A stretch of 5,663 bases of DNA from Betaproteobacteria bacterium (lineage in GTDB: Bacteria > Pseudomonadota > Gammaproteobacteria > Burkholderiales > SG8-41). The stretch's first letter is position 1; every line of letters begins with the position of its first letter. Shown piece after piece: positions 1 through 5,023 of this stretch. The stretch spans positions 1 to 5,663 of the forward strand of contig JAJTHX010000326.1 of NCBI GenBank assembly GCA_021300125.1. Reading direction: 5' to 3'. The translations under genes were made by a program, and so were the position numbers. The notes below the pieces were generated by a model. The model ran no database searches. It was not told the origin of the DNA and worked only from the letters and a program-made list of their open reading frames with translations.

Positions 1-20
1 GCGGCGTGCGGGGTGGGGCG

Positions 21-368
21 TTACAGCGGACGGCTGGGGTTGCAGTCGGTGCTGTAGGCCTTGAGCAGGTCCTGCTCGATGTGGGTGCGCCGGTCGGGGT
101 CGTCGTGCAGGTGCACGCACAGGCAGTTGGCGCCGAATTCCATGAAACGGTCGGGCAGGCTCGCCGCGTTGAAGGTGCTGGCGAGGTTGTCAGTCTGGCC
201 GATGAAGATGGGGTTGTGGCGCGGGCGCAGGTGCGCGCCCTTGATGACGCGGCGTTCGGTGACGAAGTAAACGCCGCCCATCGGGTTGAACTGGGTGTCG
301 AGCGACCACACCATGAAGGAATACTGCTGCCCGGATTTGCCGGTGAAGAGGATGCTGCCTTTTTTCAT
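21..368 (-). CDS. Small protein with degenerate GIY-YIG-like fold, function unknown
   Basis: A complete 115-residue protein with ATG at 368 and TAA at 21-23. The outline resembles the GIY-YIG nuclease fold. A GVY motif (residues 32-34) is followed by FIGQTDNL (55-62), matching the two core strands. Near the C-terminus, HIEQDLLKAY (97-106) followed by N110 resembles the helix that carries the catalytic glutamate (E98) and the closing asparagine. Two things are unusual. About 20 residues separate GVY from FIG, against roughly 10 in classical members. The arginine expected after the NL turn is missing (NLASTF). Nuclease activity is therefore doubtful and a structural or binding role is possible. 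There is no signal peptide or membrane segment. The start lies 16 bases after the upstream gene's stop and lacks a strong ribosome binding site, so translation is probably coupled. The fold assignment comes from motif reading only. Confidence 0.72.
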   Translation of the reverse strand: MKKGSILFTGKSGQQYSFMVWSLDTQFNPMGGVYFVTERRVIKGAHLRPRHNPIFIGQTDNLASTFNAASLPDRFMEFGANCLCVHLHDDPDRRTHIEQDLLKAYSTDCNPSRPL

Positions 369-384
369 GGCGGGTCCGCGGGCC

Positions 385-762
385 TCAGGCGTCGAATGCG
401 CGCTGCGCGGCGTCGGCGGTGTCGGCGGCCAGGGTCCAGTCGGCGGGGCTGATCAGGCCCTGGTCGCTGGACTGCATCAGCGCGGCGAGCAGCACCAGGT
501 GCTGGTGGTCGAAGGCGGCCACTTCAGCGCGCCGGAACGAGGCGCTGCGGCCGACATAGGCGGCGAGGATGCGCGTGAGCAGCCGCGCCTGGATCAGCGC
601 GGGGTTGCGGCACACCGCCTTCACCGCGGCTTCGAGCGGGTTGCCGGCGAGGGTGTCGGTGATGTCGCGGGTGACCGCGCGCAGTTCCTCGATGAACATC
701 CGGAACGACAGGGTTTCAACCGAGGAGCGTGTGTGCATGGGCAGTTCGAGTGTGGCGTTCAT
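385..762 (-). CDS. Hypothetical helical protein
   Basis: A 125-residue protein that I do not recognise. It looks soluble and mostly alpha-helical, with alternating alanine, leucine and charged residues, a single cysteine (C51), no signal peptide and no membrane segment. The stretch PLEAAVKAVCRNPALIQARL (residues 42-61) is the most structured-looking part. It sits between a GlsB-like gene ending 6 bases upstream of its start and the GIY-YIG-like gene starting 16 bases after its stop, which supports a shared transcript and a real gene. The start is uncertain. ATG at 762 is chosen because it nearly abuts the previous stop, but ATG at 738 (residue 9) is also possible and neither has a good Shine-Dalgarno sequence. 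No function is proposed. Confidence 0.7.
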   Translation of the reverse strand: MNATLELPMHTRSSVETLSFRMFIEELRAVTRDITDTLAGNPLEAAVKAVCRNPALIQARLLTRILAAYVGRSASFRRAEVAAFDHQHLVLLAALMQSSDQGLISPADWTLAADTADAAQRAFDA

Positions 763-768
763 GGGGTC

Positions 769-1038
769 TCAGAGGTCGAAGCGTTTGGACAGCACATCGC
801 TCGCCACCACGCAGGCGGTGCCGAGCAGGATGGCGATGACCATCGCGAAAATGGAAAACTGGCCGTCGATATCGGCCGCGTTGCTGAGCAGCGGCGCAAG
901 TGATTTGCCGCCGATCAGCGCGCCAACGGCGCCGATGATCATGGCGACAACCGCGCCGCGGTGGTGGTGGAGGTCAAAAAAGCGGGCACCTGCCCAGCCG
1001 ACGATGGCGCCGGCGAGCAGCCAGAGCATGATGTTCAT
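769..1038 (-). CDS. GlsB/YeaQ/YmgE-family small membrane protein
   Basis: An 89-residue inner-membrane protein, the usual size for the GlsB/YeaQ/YmgE (transglycosylase-associated protein) family. Three hydrophobic helices are visible at about residues 3-19, 28-47 and 60-80. The family's glycine-rich pattern is present: a GAIVGW-type first helix, and a second helix ending in GAVGALIGG (36-44). An HHH run (24-26) lies in the first loop. Members are often stress-induced, but their biochemical role is not established, and the 'transglycosylase-associated' label is historical. The ATG at 1038 is preceded by a good GGAG ribosome binding site about 8 bases upstream. It appears to be the first gene of a three-gene minus-strand unit, with the next gene starting 6 bases after its stop. 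Confidence 0.85.
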   Translation of the reverse strand: MNIMLWLLAGAIVGWAGARFFDLHHHRGAVVAMIIGAVGALIGGKSLAPLLSNAADIDGQFSIFAMVIAILLGTACVVASDVLSKRFDL

Positions 1039-1247
1039 TGCGGTCTCCAGAAATGCAGCGTGCGCCGGTGGGGGGAGGTAACAGCGCGAGCCCGTGCAGA
1101 ATGCACGCCAGCGTTGGAGCGGCAGGCCGGACCAGTATGGGGCCGCAGGCCCCGCTTGTCCGATTTATCTCGCGGTCACGAAGTACGCCATGGATTCAAG
1201 GGCTTGCGGCGACCGTGTCGGGTAAGCGCCGCACCGCGTTGTTGCAA

Positions 1248-1274
1248 ACCTGCGGCGGGGCCGGGGCCGCAGGT
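1248..1274 (-). terminator. Stem-loop, possible terminator or mRNA 3'-end hairpin
   Basis: A perfect 9-base inverted repeat, ACCTGCGGC (1248-1256) and GCCGCAGGT (1266-1274), with a 9-base G/C loop. On the minus strand the stem is followed by TTTGCAAC, only a minimal T-run, so intrinsic termination would be weak. It is the second of two hairpins after the membrane-protein gene. Confidence 0.4.
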
Positions 1275-1286
1275 CAGATCAGGAGT

Positions 1287-1318
1287 ACGACGCCGGCATC
1301 GGCTGACGCCGGCGTCGT
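1287..1318 (-). terminator. Strong stem-loop just after membrane-protein gene
   Basis: A perfect 11-base inverted repeat, ACGACGCCGGC (1287-1297) and GCCGGCGTCGT (1308-1318), with a 10-base loop. It begins 6 bases after the stop codon of the minus-strand membrane-protein gene. The position fits a transcript end, but no T-tract follows on the minus strand. It may instead protect the 3' end of the message or act with the neighbouring hairpin. Confidence 0.5.
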
Positions 1319-1324
1319 CGCAGG

Positions 1325-1756
1325 CTAGCTGCGCCAGTTGCGGTAAAGCGGTATCACGCCGAACGACACCACGAGTATCCCGACCACGAAGGCCGAGTCG
1401 TAGGTGAGCGAAAACCCGCCGAGGTTGTGCATCACGAGCCCGGCGAGCGCGCTCGCCAGCACGGCGACGAGGCCGAGCGCGGACAGGCCGCGCATCACGG
1501 GCGATTCGGACAGGATGTCGGGCACCGGGCCCTGGGCAAGCTGCCACAGCAGCCAGACCGCCAGTGCCCCTACAAAACCTAATACATAGCCTGCAGAAAC
1601 TTCATAGGTCGTGGCCCACGCCGGCCCGCCGCCGCTCTTTGACATCAGCATGTCATGGGAATAATCGACCACGCCGAACATGAGCAGCCAGGACAACAGG
1701 CCGGTGAGTCCCAGCACGGATTGCCAGTCAGATGCGGATTTCTGGGTTTGCGTCAT
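1325..1756 (-). CDS. Hypothetical four-helix inner-membrane protein
   Basis: A 143-residue integral membrane protein of unknown function. Four hydrophobic helices are visible at about residues 14-31, 54-74, 90-110 and 121-137. A polar loop after the first helix contains DYSHDMLMSKSGGGP (31-45), and the tail is short and basic (RNWRS). ATG at 1756 is chosen because GGGAGGAG lies just upstream. A longer frame back to 1891 would add 45 residues across that site with no supporting signal. Size and helix count are similar to TctB, the small membrane subunit of tripartite tricarboxylate transporters, and it lies downstream of two TctC-type genes. I see no TctB sequence signature, so it is left unnamed. 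It is 238 bases from the nearest binding-protein gene and probably has its own promoter. Confidence 0.8.
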   Translation of the reverse strand: MTQTQKSASDWQSVLGLTGLLSWLLMFGVVDYSHDMLMSKSGGGPAWATTYEVSAGYVLGFVGALAVWLLWQLAQGPVPDILSESPVMRGLSALGLVAVLASALAGLVMHNLGGFSLTYDSAFVVGILVVSFGVIPLYRNWRS

Positions 1757-1994
1757 TTCTCCTCCCTCTGTTTTGATTGTTGAAACAGTGACTGATGGTT
1801 TGTGACTGAATGCGGCGACCGCAGTTCCCGCGCCGGTGGTGGCGGGCAGCAACAGGGCGTGCGGCAAGCAGGACACGGCCTGTGATGGCATGGTTCGGCG
1901 TGGCGGCTCCTCCCGGCGGGTGTGCAGCGTGTGATGCGTACACTTTGCCGGGAGTCGCGGCGCAAGGCAACAGCCGCCGCGAGGGCGGGGCTGC
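1757..1994. other. Intergenic region between binding protein and membrane protein
   Basis: A 238-base stretch with no supported gene. It includes a strong Shine-Dalgarno site next to 1756, an 8-base direct repeat GTGACTGA at 1788-1795 and 1802-1809 (14-base period) 32-53 bases upstream of the membrane-protein start, and an 8-base inverted repeat with a long loop at 1910-1954. The direct repeat could be a regulator site. No clear promoter was found. Confidence 0.5.
1910..1954 (-). repeat. Inverted repeat downstream of binding-protein gene
   Basis: CTCCCGGC (1910-1917) and GCCGGGAG (1947-1954) are perfect complements around a 29-base loop. The loop itself contains GTGT/ACAC arms that could extend the structure. 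It begins 41 bases after the stop of the minus-strand binding-protein gene, so it may mark that transcript's 3' end, but no T-run follows. Confidence 0.35.
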
Positions 1995-2960
1995 TTAGTC
2001 GGCGGTGATTCCCGCCGCCTTCACCACCTGGCCCCATTTCGCGATCTCGGCGCGGATGTGCGCGCCGAACTGCTCGGGTGTGTTGGCCACGGCTTCGGAG
2101 CCGTCGCCGGCCAGGCGCTCGGTGACTGCGGGCAGGCGCAGGATGGCGGTGATTTCGCTGTTCAGGCGGTTGATGATCTCGGGCGGGGTTTTCGCCGGGG
2201 CGACCACGCCGTACCAGCCGGTGACTTCATAACCCGGAAAGCCGGACTCGGCCACGGTGGGCACGTTCGGCGCGACCTGCGCGCGTTTGGGTGAGGACAC
2301 CGCCAGCGCGCGCAGCCTTCCGGCGTTGACCTGGGGCATGCCCGAAACCACGGTGGAGTAGAGCAGGGTGATGTGACCGCCGACGATGTCGGCCATCGCC
2401 GCGCCGATGCTCTTGTAAGGCACGTGCACCATGTTGACCTTGGCGGTGGTCTTCAACTGCTCGAAGCCGAGGTGGCCCAGCGTGCCCGCGCCGGAGGAGG
2501 CGAAGTTGATCTGGCCGGGCCGCGCGCGCGCCAGAGCGATCAGCTCCTTCACGCCTTTCACCGGCAGCGAGGGATGCGCCAGCATCACGTAGGGCTGCGC
2601 GGTGGCCATGGTCACCGGCGCGAAGTCGTTGATGCTGTCGTAGGGCAGGCTTTTGCGCAGGCTGGGGTTGACGGTGTGCGTGGCGCTGATGATGAGGATG
2701 GTGTAGCCGTCGGGTGCGGATTTCACCATCAGTTCGGCGCCGATCACGCCGCCGGCGCCGGTGCGGTTTTCATGCACCACCGGCTGGCCGAAGCGCTCGG
2801 CGAGGCGCGTGCCGATCAGCCGCGCCACGGTGTCGGTGGCCGAGCCCGGCGATTGCGGGATGATGAAGCGCACGGCGCGGTTGGGATAACCCTGGGCATG
2901 GGCGGCGCCGAGGGTGGCGAGAACGAGCACTGCGGCGACGGCGTGGCGGATCGGCTGCAT
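1995..2960 (-). CDS. Bug-family (TctC-like) periplasmic solute-binding protein
   Basis: A complete 321-residue protein of normal length for the Bug family, the periplasmic binding component linked to tripartite tricarboxylate transporters. A signal peptide spans residues 1-22, with likely cleavage after AHA. Family landmarks appear in order: the ligand-loop region PQSPGSATDTVAR (35-47, a variant of the common PFPPGG form), ENRTGAGGVIGA (64-75), PDGYTILI (83-90), DFAPV (112-116), NFASSGAGT (152-160), HVPYK (179-183), PTVAESGFPGYE (234-245) and WYGVVAPAKTP (249-259). ATG at 2960 has GGAGG about 8 bases upstream. Family members bind carboxylates and some other small molecules, but the ligand cannot be told from sequence. 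No transporter membrane genes are in the window, so it may be an orphan subunit. It lies 102 bases downstream of a paralogue in the same direction. Confidence 0.93.
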   Translation of the reverse strand: MQPIRHAVAAVLVLATLGAAHAQGYPNRAVRFIIPQSPGSATDTVARLIGTRLAERFGQPVVHENRTGAGGVIGAELMVKSAPDGYTILIISATHTVNPSLRKSLPYDSINDFAPVTMATAQPYVMLAHPSLPVKGVKELIALARARPGQINFASSGAGTLGHLGFEQLKTTAKVNMVHVPYKSIGAAMADIVGGHITLLYSTVVSGMPQVNAGRLRALAVSSPKRAQVAPNVPTVAESGFPGYEVTGWYGVVAPAKTPPEIINRLNSEITAILRLPAVTERLAGDGSEAVANTPEQFGAHIRAEIAKWGQVVKAAGITAD

Positions 2961-3062
2961 GGTGGTTCCTCCCAGAGATGCTGCGTTGTTGTTGTGGTCT
3001 GCTGTTTCCCCTGCGCTGGTTCGGTATTGCGGGCCCGGCCCGTGGCGGCCGGTGCCCTGCGA

Positions 3063-4025
3063 TCACTCCGGCTTGATGCCCGCGGACTTGATCACGTTGG
3101 CCCACTTCGCCGATTCCACCTGGATCATCTTGCGGAATTCTTCCGGTGTGCTGCCGATGAGGTCGGTGCCCTGGCCGGTCATGCGCTGCCTGACGTCGGC
3201 CTGCTGGGTGATCTTGACCAGCTCGGCGTTGAGCCGCTTGATGATCGGCGCCGGCGTTTTCGCCGGGGCGACGAAGCCGTGCCACGATGTTGACTGATAG
3301 CCCGGAAAGCCGCTCTCGGCGATGGTCGGGATCTGTGGCGCGGCCGCCGAGCGCTTGGCGCTGGTCACGCCGAGGCCGCGCAGGCGGCCCTGCTGCACGA
3401 AGGGCAGTGCCGGCAGCAGGTTGATGAACATCATCTGCACCTGTCCGGCGAGCACATCGTTCTGGCCGACGCCGCTGCCTTTGTAGGGGATATGCACGAT
3501 GTCGATGCCGGCCAGCGACTTGAACAGCTCGCCCGAGAAATGGTTGCCGGTGCCCACGCCGCCGGAGGCGAAGTTGAGTTTGCCCGGCTGCGATTTGGCG
3601 AGCGCGACCAGTTCCTTGACGTTGTTCGCCGGCACTTTCGGGTTGATCACCAGCAGGTAGGGCGTCTCGGTGAGCAGGGATATCGGCGCGAAATCGCGCA
3701 GGGGTTCATAGGGCAGGTTCTTGTAGAGGTGGGGGTTGATCGACATCGTGCCCACCGTGCCCTGCAGCAGGGTATAGCCGTCGGGCGCGGCATTCTTCGC
3801 GATCTCGCAGGCGATGTTGCCGGCGGCACCGCCGCGGTTGTCGATCACCACCTGCTGGCCCAGTGACTTGCCCAGCTCCTGCGCGAACATGCGGCCGACG
3901 ATGTCGCTGGGGCCGCCGGGCGGGAAGGGCAGCATCAGCCGGATCGGGCGGTCGGGATAGGTTGCCAGTGCGGTGGCGGGCAGCAGGGCGGCAAGCAGGG
4001 TGACGGCGCGCAGGGCGTGCTTCAT
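3063..4025 (-). CDS. Bug-family (TctC-like) periplasmic solute-binding protein, paralogue
   Basis: A 320-residue Bug-family binding protein with a signal peptide (residues 1-21, likely cleavage after ALA). It has the canonical PFPPGGPSDIVGR loop (33-45), DNRGGAAGNIACEIA (62-76), PDGYTLL (81-87), DFAPISLLTETPYLL (111-125), NFASGGVGTGNH (151-162), HIPYKGSGV (178-186), PTIAESGFPGY (233-243) and WHGFVAPAKTP (248-258). It is clearly homologous to the neighbouring binding protein but well diverged, so any duplication is old or the two genes have separate origins. The open frame continues upstream to 4379, but that would run antisense through arsR. ATG at 4025 is chosen because GGGAGGAG sits just upstream and the signal peptide starts there. 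It is divergent from the ars operon, with 166 bases between the start codons. The ligand is unknown and no membrane subunits are nearby. Confidence 0.93.
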   Translation of the reverse strand: MKHALRAVTLLAALLPATALATYPDRPIRLMLPFPPGGPSDIVGRMFAQELGKSLGQQVVIDNRGGAAGNIACEIAKNAAPDGYTLLQGTVGTMSINPHLYKNLPYEPLRDFAPISLLTETPYLLVINPKVPANNVKELVALAKSQPGKLNFASGGVGTGNHFSGELFKSLAGIDIVHIPYKGSGVGQNDVLAGQVQMMFINLLPALPFVQQGRLRGLGVTSAKRSAAAPQIPTIAESGFPGYQSTSWHGFVAPAKTPAPIIKRLNAELVKITQQADVRQRMTGQGTDLIGSTPEEFRKMIQVESAKWANVIKSAGIKPE

Positions 4026-4050
4026 GAAATCTCCTCCCGATAGCGTGTTG

Positions 4051-4076
4051 TTATTGCGGATCATTATTGCGGACCA
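4051..4076. repeat. Tandem 13-base direct repeat
   Basis: TTATTGCGGATCA (4051-4063) is followed immediately by TTATTGCGGACCA (4064-4076), with one mismatch. It lies 26-51 bases upstream of the minus-strand binding-protein start, probably in its 5' leader or early transcribed region. It may be a regulator site or a simple duplication. Confidence 0.6.
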
Positions 4077-4081
4077 TTCTA
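4076..4081 (-). promoter_or_regulatory. Weak candidate -10 box for the binding-protein gene
   Basis: Read on the minus strand this is TAGAAT, close to the sigma70 consensus TATAAT, about 51 bases upstream of the start codon at 4025. The hexamer 17 bases further upstream (CGCTCT) is a poor -35 and falls within the inverted repeat 4091-4110. If real, the promoter probably depends on a regulator bound at that repeat. Confidence 0.25.
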
Positions 4082-4090
4082 GACCGACGG

Positions 4091-4110
4091 TTGTCACTAG
4101 AGCGTGACAA
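4091..4110. promoter_or_regulatory. Inverted repeat, candidate operator
   Basis: TTGTCAC (4091-4097) and GTGACAA (4104-4110) are perfect 7-base arms around a 6-base centre. The size and symmetry suit a dimeric regulator. It overlaps the poor -35 position of the candidate binding-protein promoter and lies 47 bases upstream of the arsR -35 box. It is unlike the repeat at the arsR start, so a different regulator is likely. Confidence 0.45.
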
Positions 4111-4156
4111 TTCGCATGATGAATCAAAGATTTACCTCTGGGCATCCGCGTGTGGC

Positions 4157-4185
4157 TTGCTTCAATTAAATATTTCCAATAATAT
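4157..4185 (+). promoter_or_regulatory. sigma70-type promoter of the ars operon
   Basis: TTGCTT (4157-4162) and TAATAT (4180-4185) are separated by exactly 17 bases in a locally AT-rich stretch. The -10 box lies within the inverted repeat 4170-4193, as expected for a promoter blocked by ArsR. A start point about 7 bases after the -10 box would fall at or near 4192, the A of the arsR ATG. Confidence 0.6.
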
Positions 4186-4193
4186 GGAAATAT
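4170..4193. promoter_or_regulatory. Candidate ArsR operator overlapping the arsR start codon
   Basis: ATATTTCCA (4170-4178) and TGGAAATAT (4185-4193) are perfect 9-base arms around a 6-base AT centre. ArsR/SmtB-family repressors bind AT-rich inverted repeats over their own promoters. This one covers the -10 box, the expected transcription start and the first two bases of the arsR ATG. Assignment to the adjacent arsR is inferred from position and symmetry. Confidence 0.6.
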
Positions 4194-4515
4194 GAACGAA
4201 CAAGACGTTGTCCGCGCCCTTGCCGCACTCGCCCAGCCCCATCGCCTGCAGGCTTTCCGTGCCCTGGTGGTGGCGGGCCCGGCCGGCATGAACCCCGGCA
4301 TCCTGGCCGAGCAGCTGGCAGTGCCGGCCGCGACGCTGTCCTTCCACCTCAAAGAGCTGATGAATGCCGGCCTGATCACGCAGCAGCGTGCCGGCCGCCA
4401 TCTGATCTATCGCGCCGAGTTCGCGCGCATGAACGGTCTGCTGGGCTATCTCACCGACAACTGCTGCCAGGGCGAGGCCTGCCTCGACACCACGGCCACC
4501 GCCTGCGCCTGCTGA
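4192..4515 (+). CDS. arsR: ArsR-family arsenite-responsive repressor
   Basis: A 107-residue repressor of the ArsR/SmtB winged-helix family and the first gene of the operon. It should bind its own promoter and release it when trivalent arsenic (or antimonite) is bound. The helix-turn-helix core spans about residues 35-62, with recognition-helix region PAATLSFHLKELMNAGLI and wing RAGRHLIYR (66-74). The classical CVC metal motif of E. coli-type ArsR is absent from the DNA-binding helix, which reads TLSFHL. The C-terminus instead carries C91, C92 and C97 (NCCQGEAC), plus C105 and C107. This resembles the Acidithiobacillus ferrooxidans-type ArsR, which uses two adjacent C-terminal cysteines and a nearby third. 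ATG at 4192 is the only sensible start. A GGAA precedes it but may not be transcribed. The downstream gene follows after 11 bases. Confidence 0.93.
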   Translation: MNEQDVVRALAALAQPHRLQAFRALVVAGPAGMNPGILAEQLAVPAATLSFHLKELMNAGLITQQRAGRHLIYRAEFARMNGLLGYLTDNCCQGEACLDTTATACAC

Positions 4516-4526
4516 AAGGACTGCTG

Positions 4527-5015
4527 ATGAAACGATTCCATGTGCACCTGCATGTCGCGGACCTGTCCGCGAGTGTGGCCTTCTATTCCAGGCTGTTCGG
4601 CGCCGCGCCGACGCGCGTGGAGAGCGATTACGCGAAGTGGATGCTCGACGATCCGCGCATCAACTTTGCGGTATCCACCCGCGGTGGCGGCGCGCCGGGT
4701 CTGGACCATCTCGGTTTCCAGGCCGACAGCGCCGAAGAACTGGCGGCGATGAAGGCGGCCGCGCAGGGCGCCGAGATGGCGCTCGCCGACGAGGGCGAAA
4801 CCACCTGCTGTTACGCGCGCAGCGACAAGCACTGGATCACCGATCCGCAGGGTGTGGCCTGGGAGCATTTTCATACCCTCGGCGACATTCCCGTGTTCAA
4901 CGAGGCGCCGGCGGCGAGTGCATCCGCTTCGGCCTGCTGTCCGCCGGTGCGCGGCAAGCCGCTGGGCATTGCGGTGAAGGCCGCGGCGCCCGCCAAAAAA
5001 TCCAGCTGCTGTTAG
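4527..5015 (+). CDS. arsI: ArsI/CadI-type dioxygenase (VOC fold), probable C-As lyase
   Basis: A 162-residue vicinal-oxygen-chelate (glyoxalase/bleomycin-resistance fold) protein. ArsI is a non-heme Fe(II) dioxygenase that uses O2 to cleave the C-As bond of trivalent methyl- or aryl-arsenicals, yielding arsenite; it acts in the cytoplasm. By comparison with known ArsI, metal ligands should be H5 (in FHVHLHV), H61 (LDHLGF) and E113 (WEHF). The substrate-binding vicinal pair is C94-C95 in GETTCCYARSDKHW, highly characteristic of ArsI/CadI. The C-terminal tail from about residue 128 is alanine-rich and carries two further pairs, C137-C138 and C161-C162. The ribosome binding site AAGGA (4516-4520) directly follows the arsR stop. 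ArsI and cadmium-induced CadI are close relatives, and the ars context favours ArsI. The second-position His (H5) differs from the Gln I recall in actinobacterial ArsI. Confidence 0.85.
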   Translation: MKRFHVHLHVADLSASVAFYSRLFGAAPTRVESDYAKWMLDDPRINFAVSTRGGGAPGLDHLGFQADSAEELAAMKAAAQGAEMALADEGETTCCYARSDKHWITDPQGVAWEHFHTLGDIPVFNEAPAASASASACCPPVRGKPLGIAVKAAAPAKKSSCC

Positions 5016-5023
5016 GAGTTTCC

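Larger units (their letters stand above)
1039..1324. other. Intergenic region with strong stem-loops
   Basis: A 286-base stretch between the stop of the four-helix membrane protein and the start of the GlsB-like gene. Open frames here are short and match no recognisable protein. It holds two long hairpins next to the upstream gene's 3' end (1248-1274 and 1287-1318) and a short GGGGCC/GGCCCC hairpin with a 3-base loop at 1139-1153. The promoter of the three-gene unit should lie here on the minus strand, but I could not identify a convincing -35/-10 pair. Confidence 0.6.

Noticed and set aside
286..903. Plus-strand frame of 205 codons across the left genes
   Set aside because: It is antisense to the minus-strand three-gene unit and has low-complexity composition with no motif.
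1757..1891. N-terminal extension of the four-helix membrane protein by 45 residues
   Set aside because: The extension crosses a strong Shine-Dalgarno sequence placed exactly for ATG at 1756, and it has no recognisable content.
3030..3047. GC-rich palindromic stretch between the two Bug genes as a terminator
   Set aside because: It consists of short overlapping GGGCCC-type repeats with no clear stem-loop and no T-tract.
2373..3293. Long plus-strand open frame of 306 codons
   Set aside because: It is antisense to two clear Bug genes and rich in His, Gly, Arg and Ala, as expected of a shadow frame in GC-rich DNA.
4026..4379. N-terminal extension of the second Bug protein by 118 residues
   Set aside because: It runs antisense through arsR and the intergenic region, and a signal peptide and ribosome binding site define the start at 4025.
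4637..5023. Upstream extension of the first arsC into the arsI region
   Set aside because: The frame is open by chance across arsI; homology and the AGGAG site put the start at 5024.
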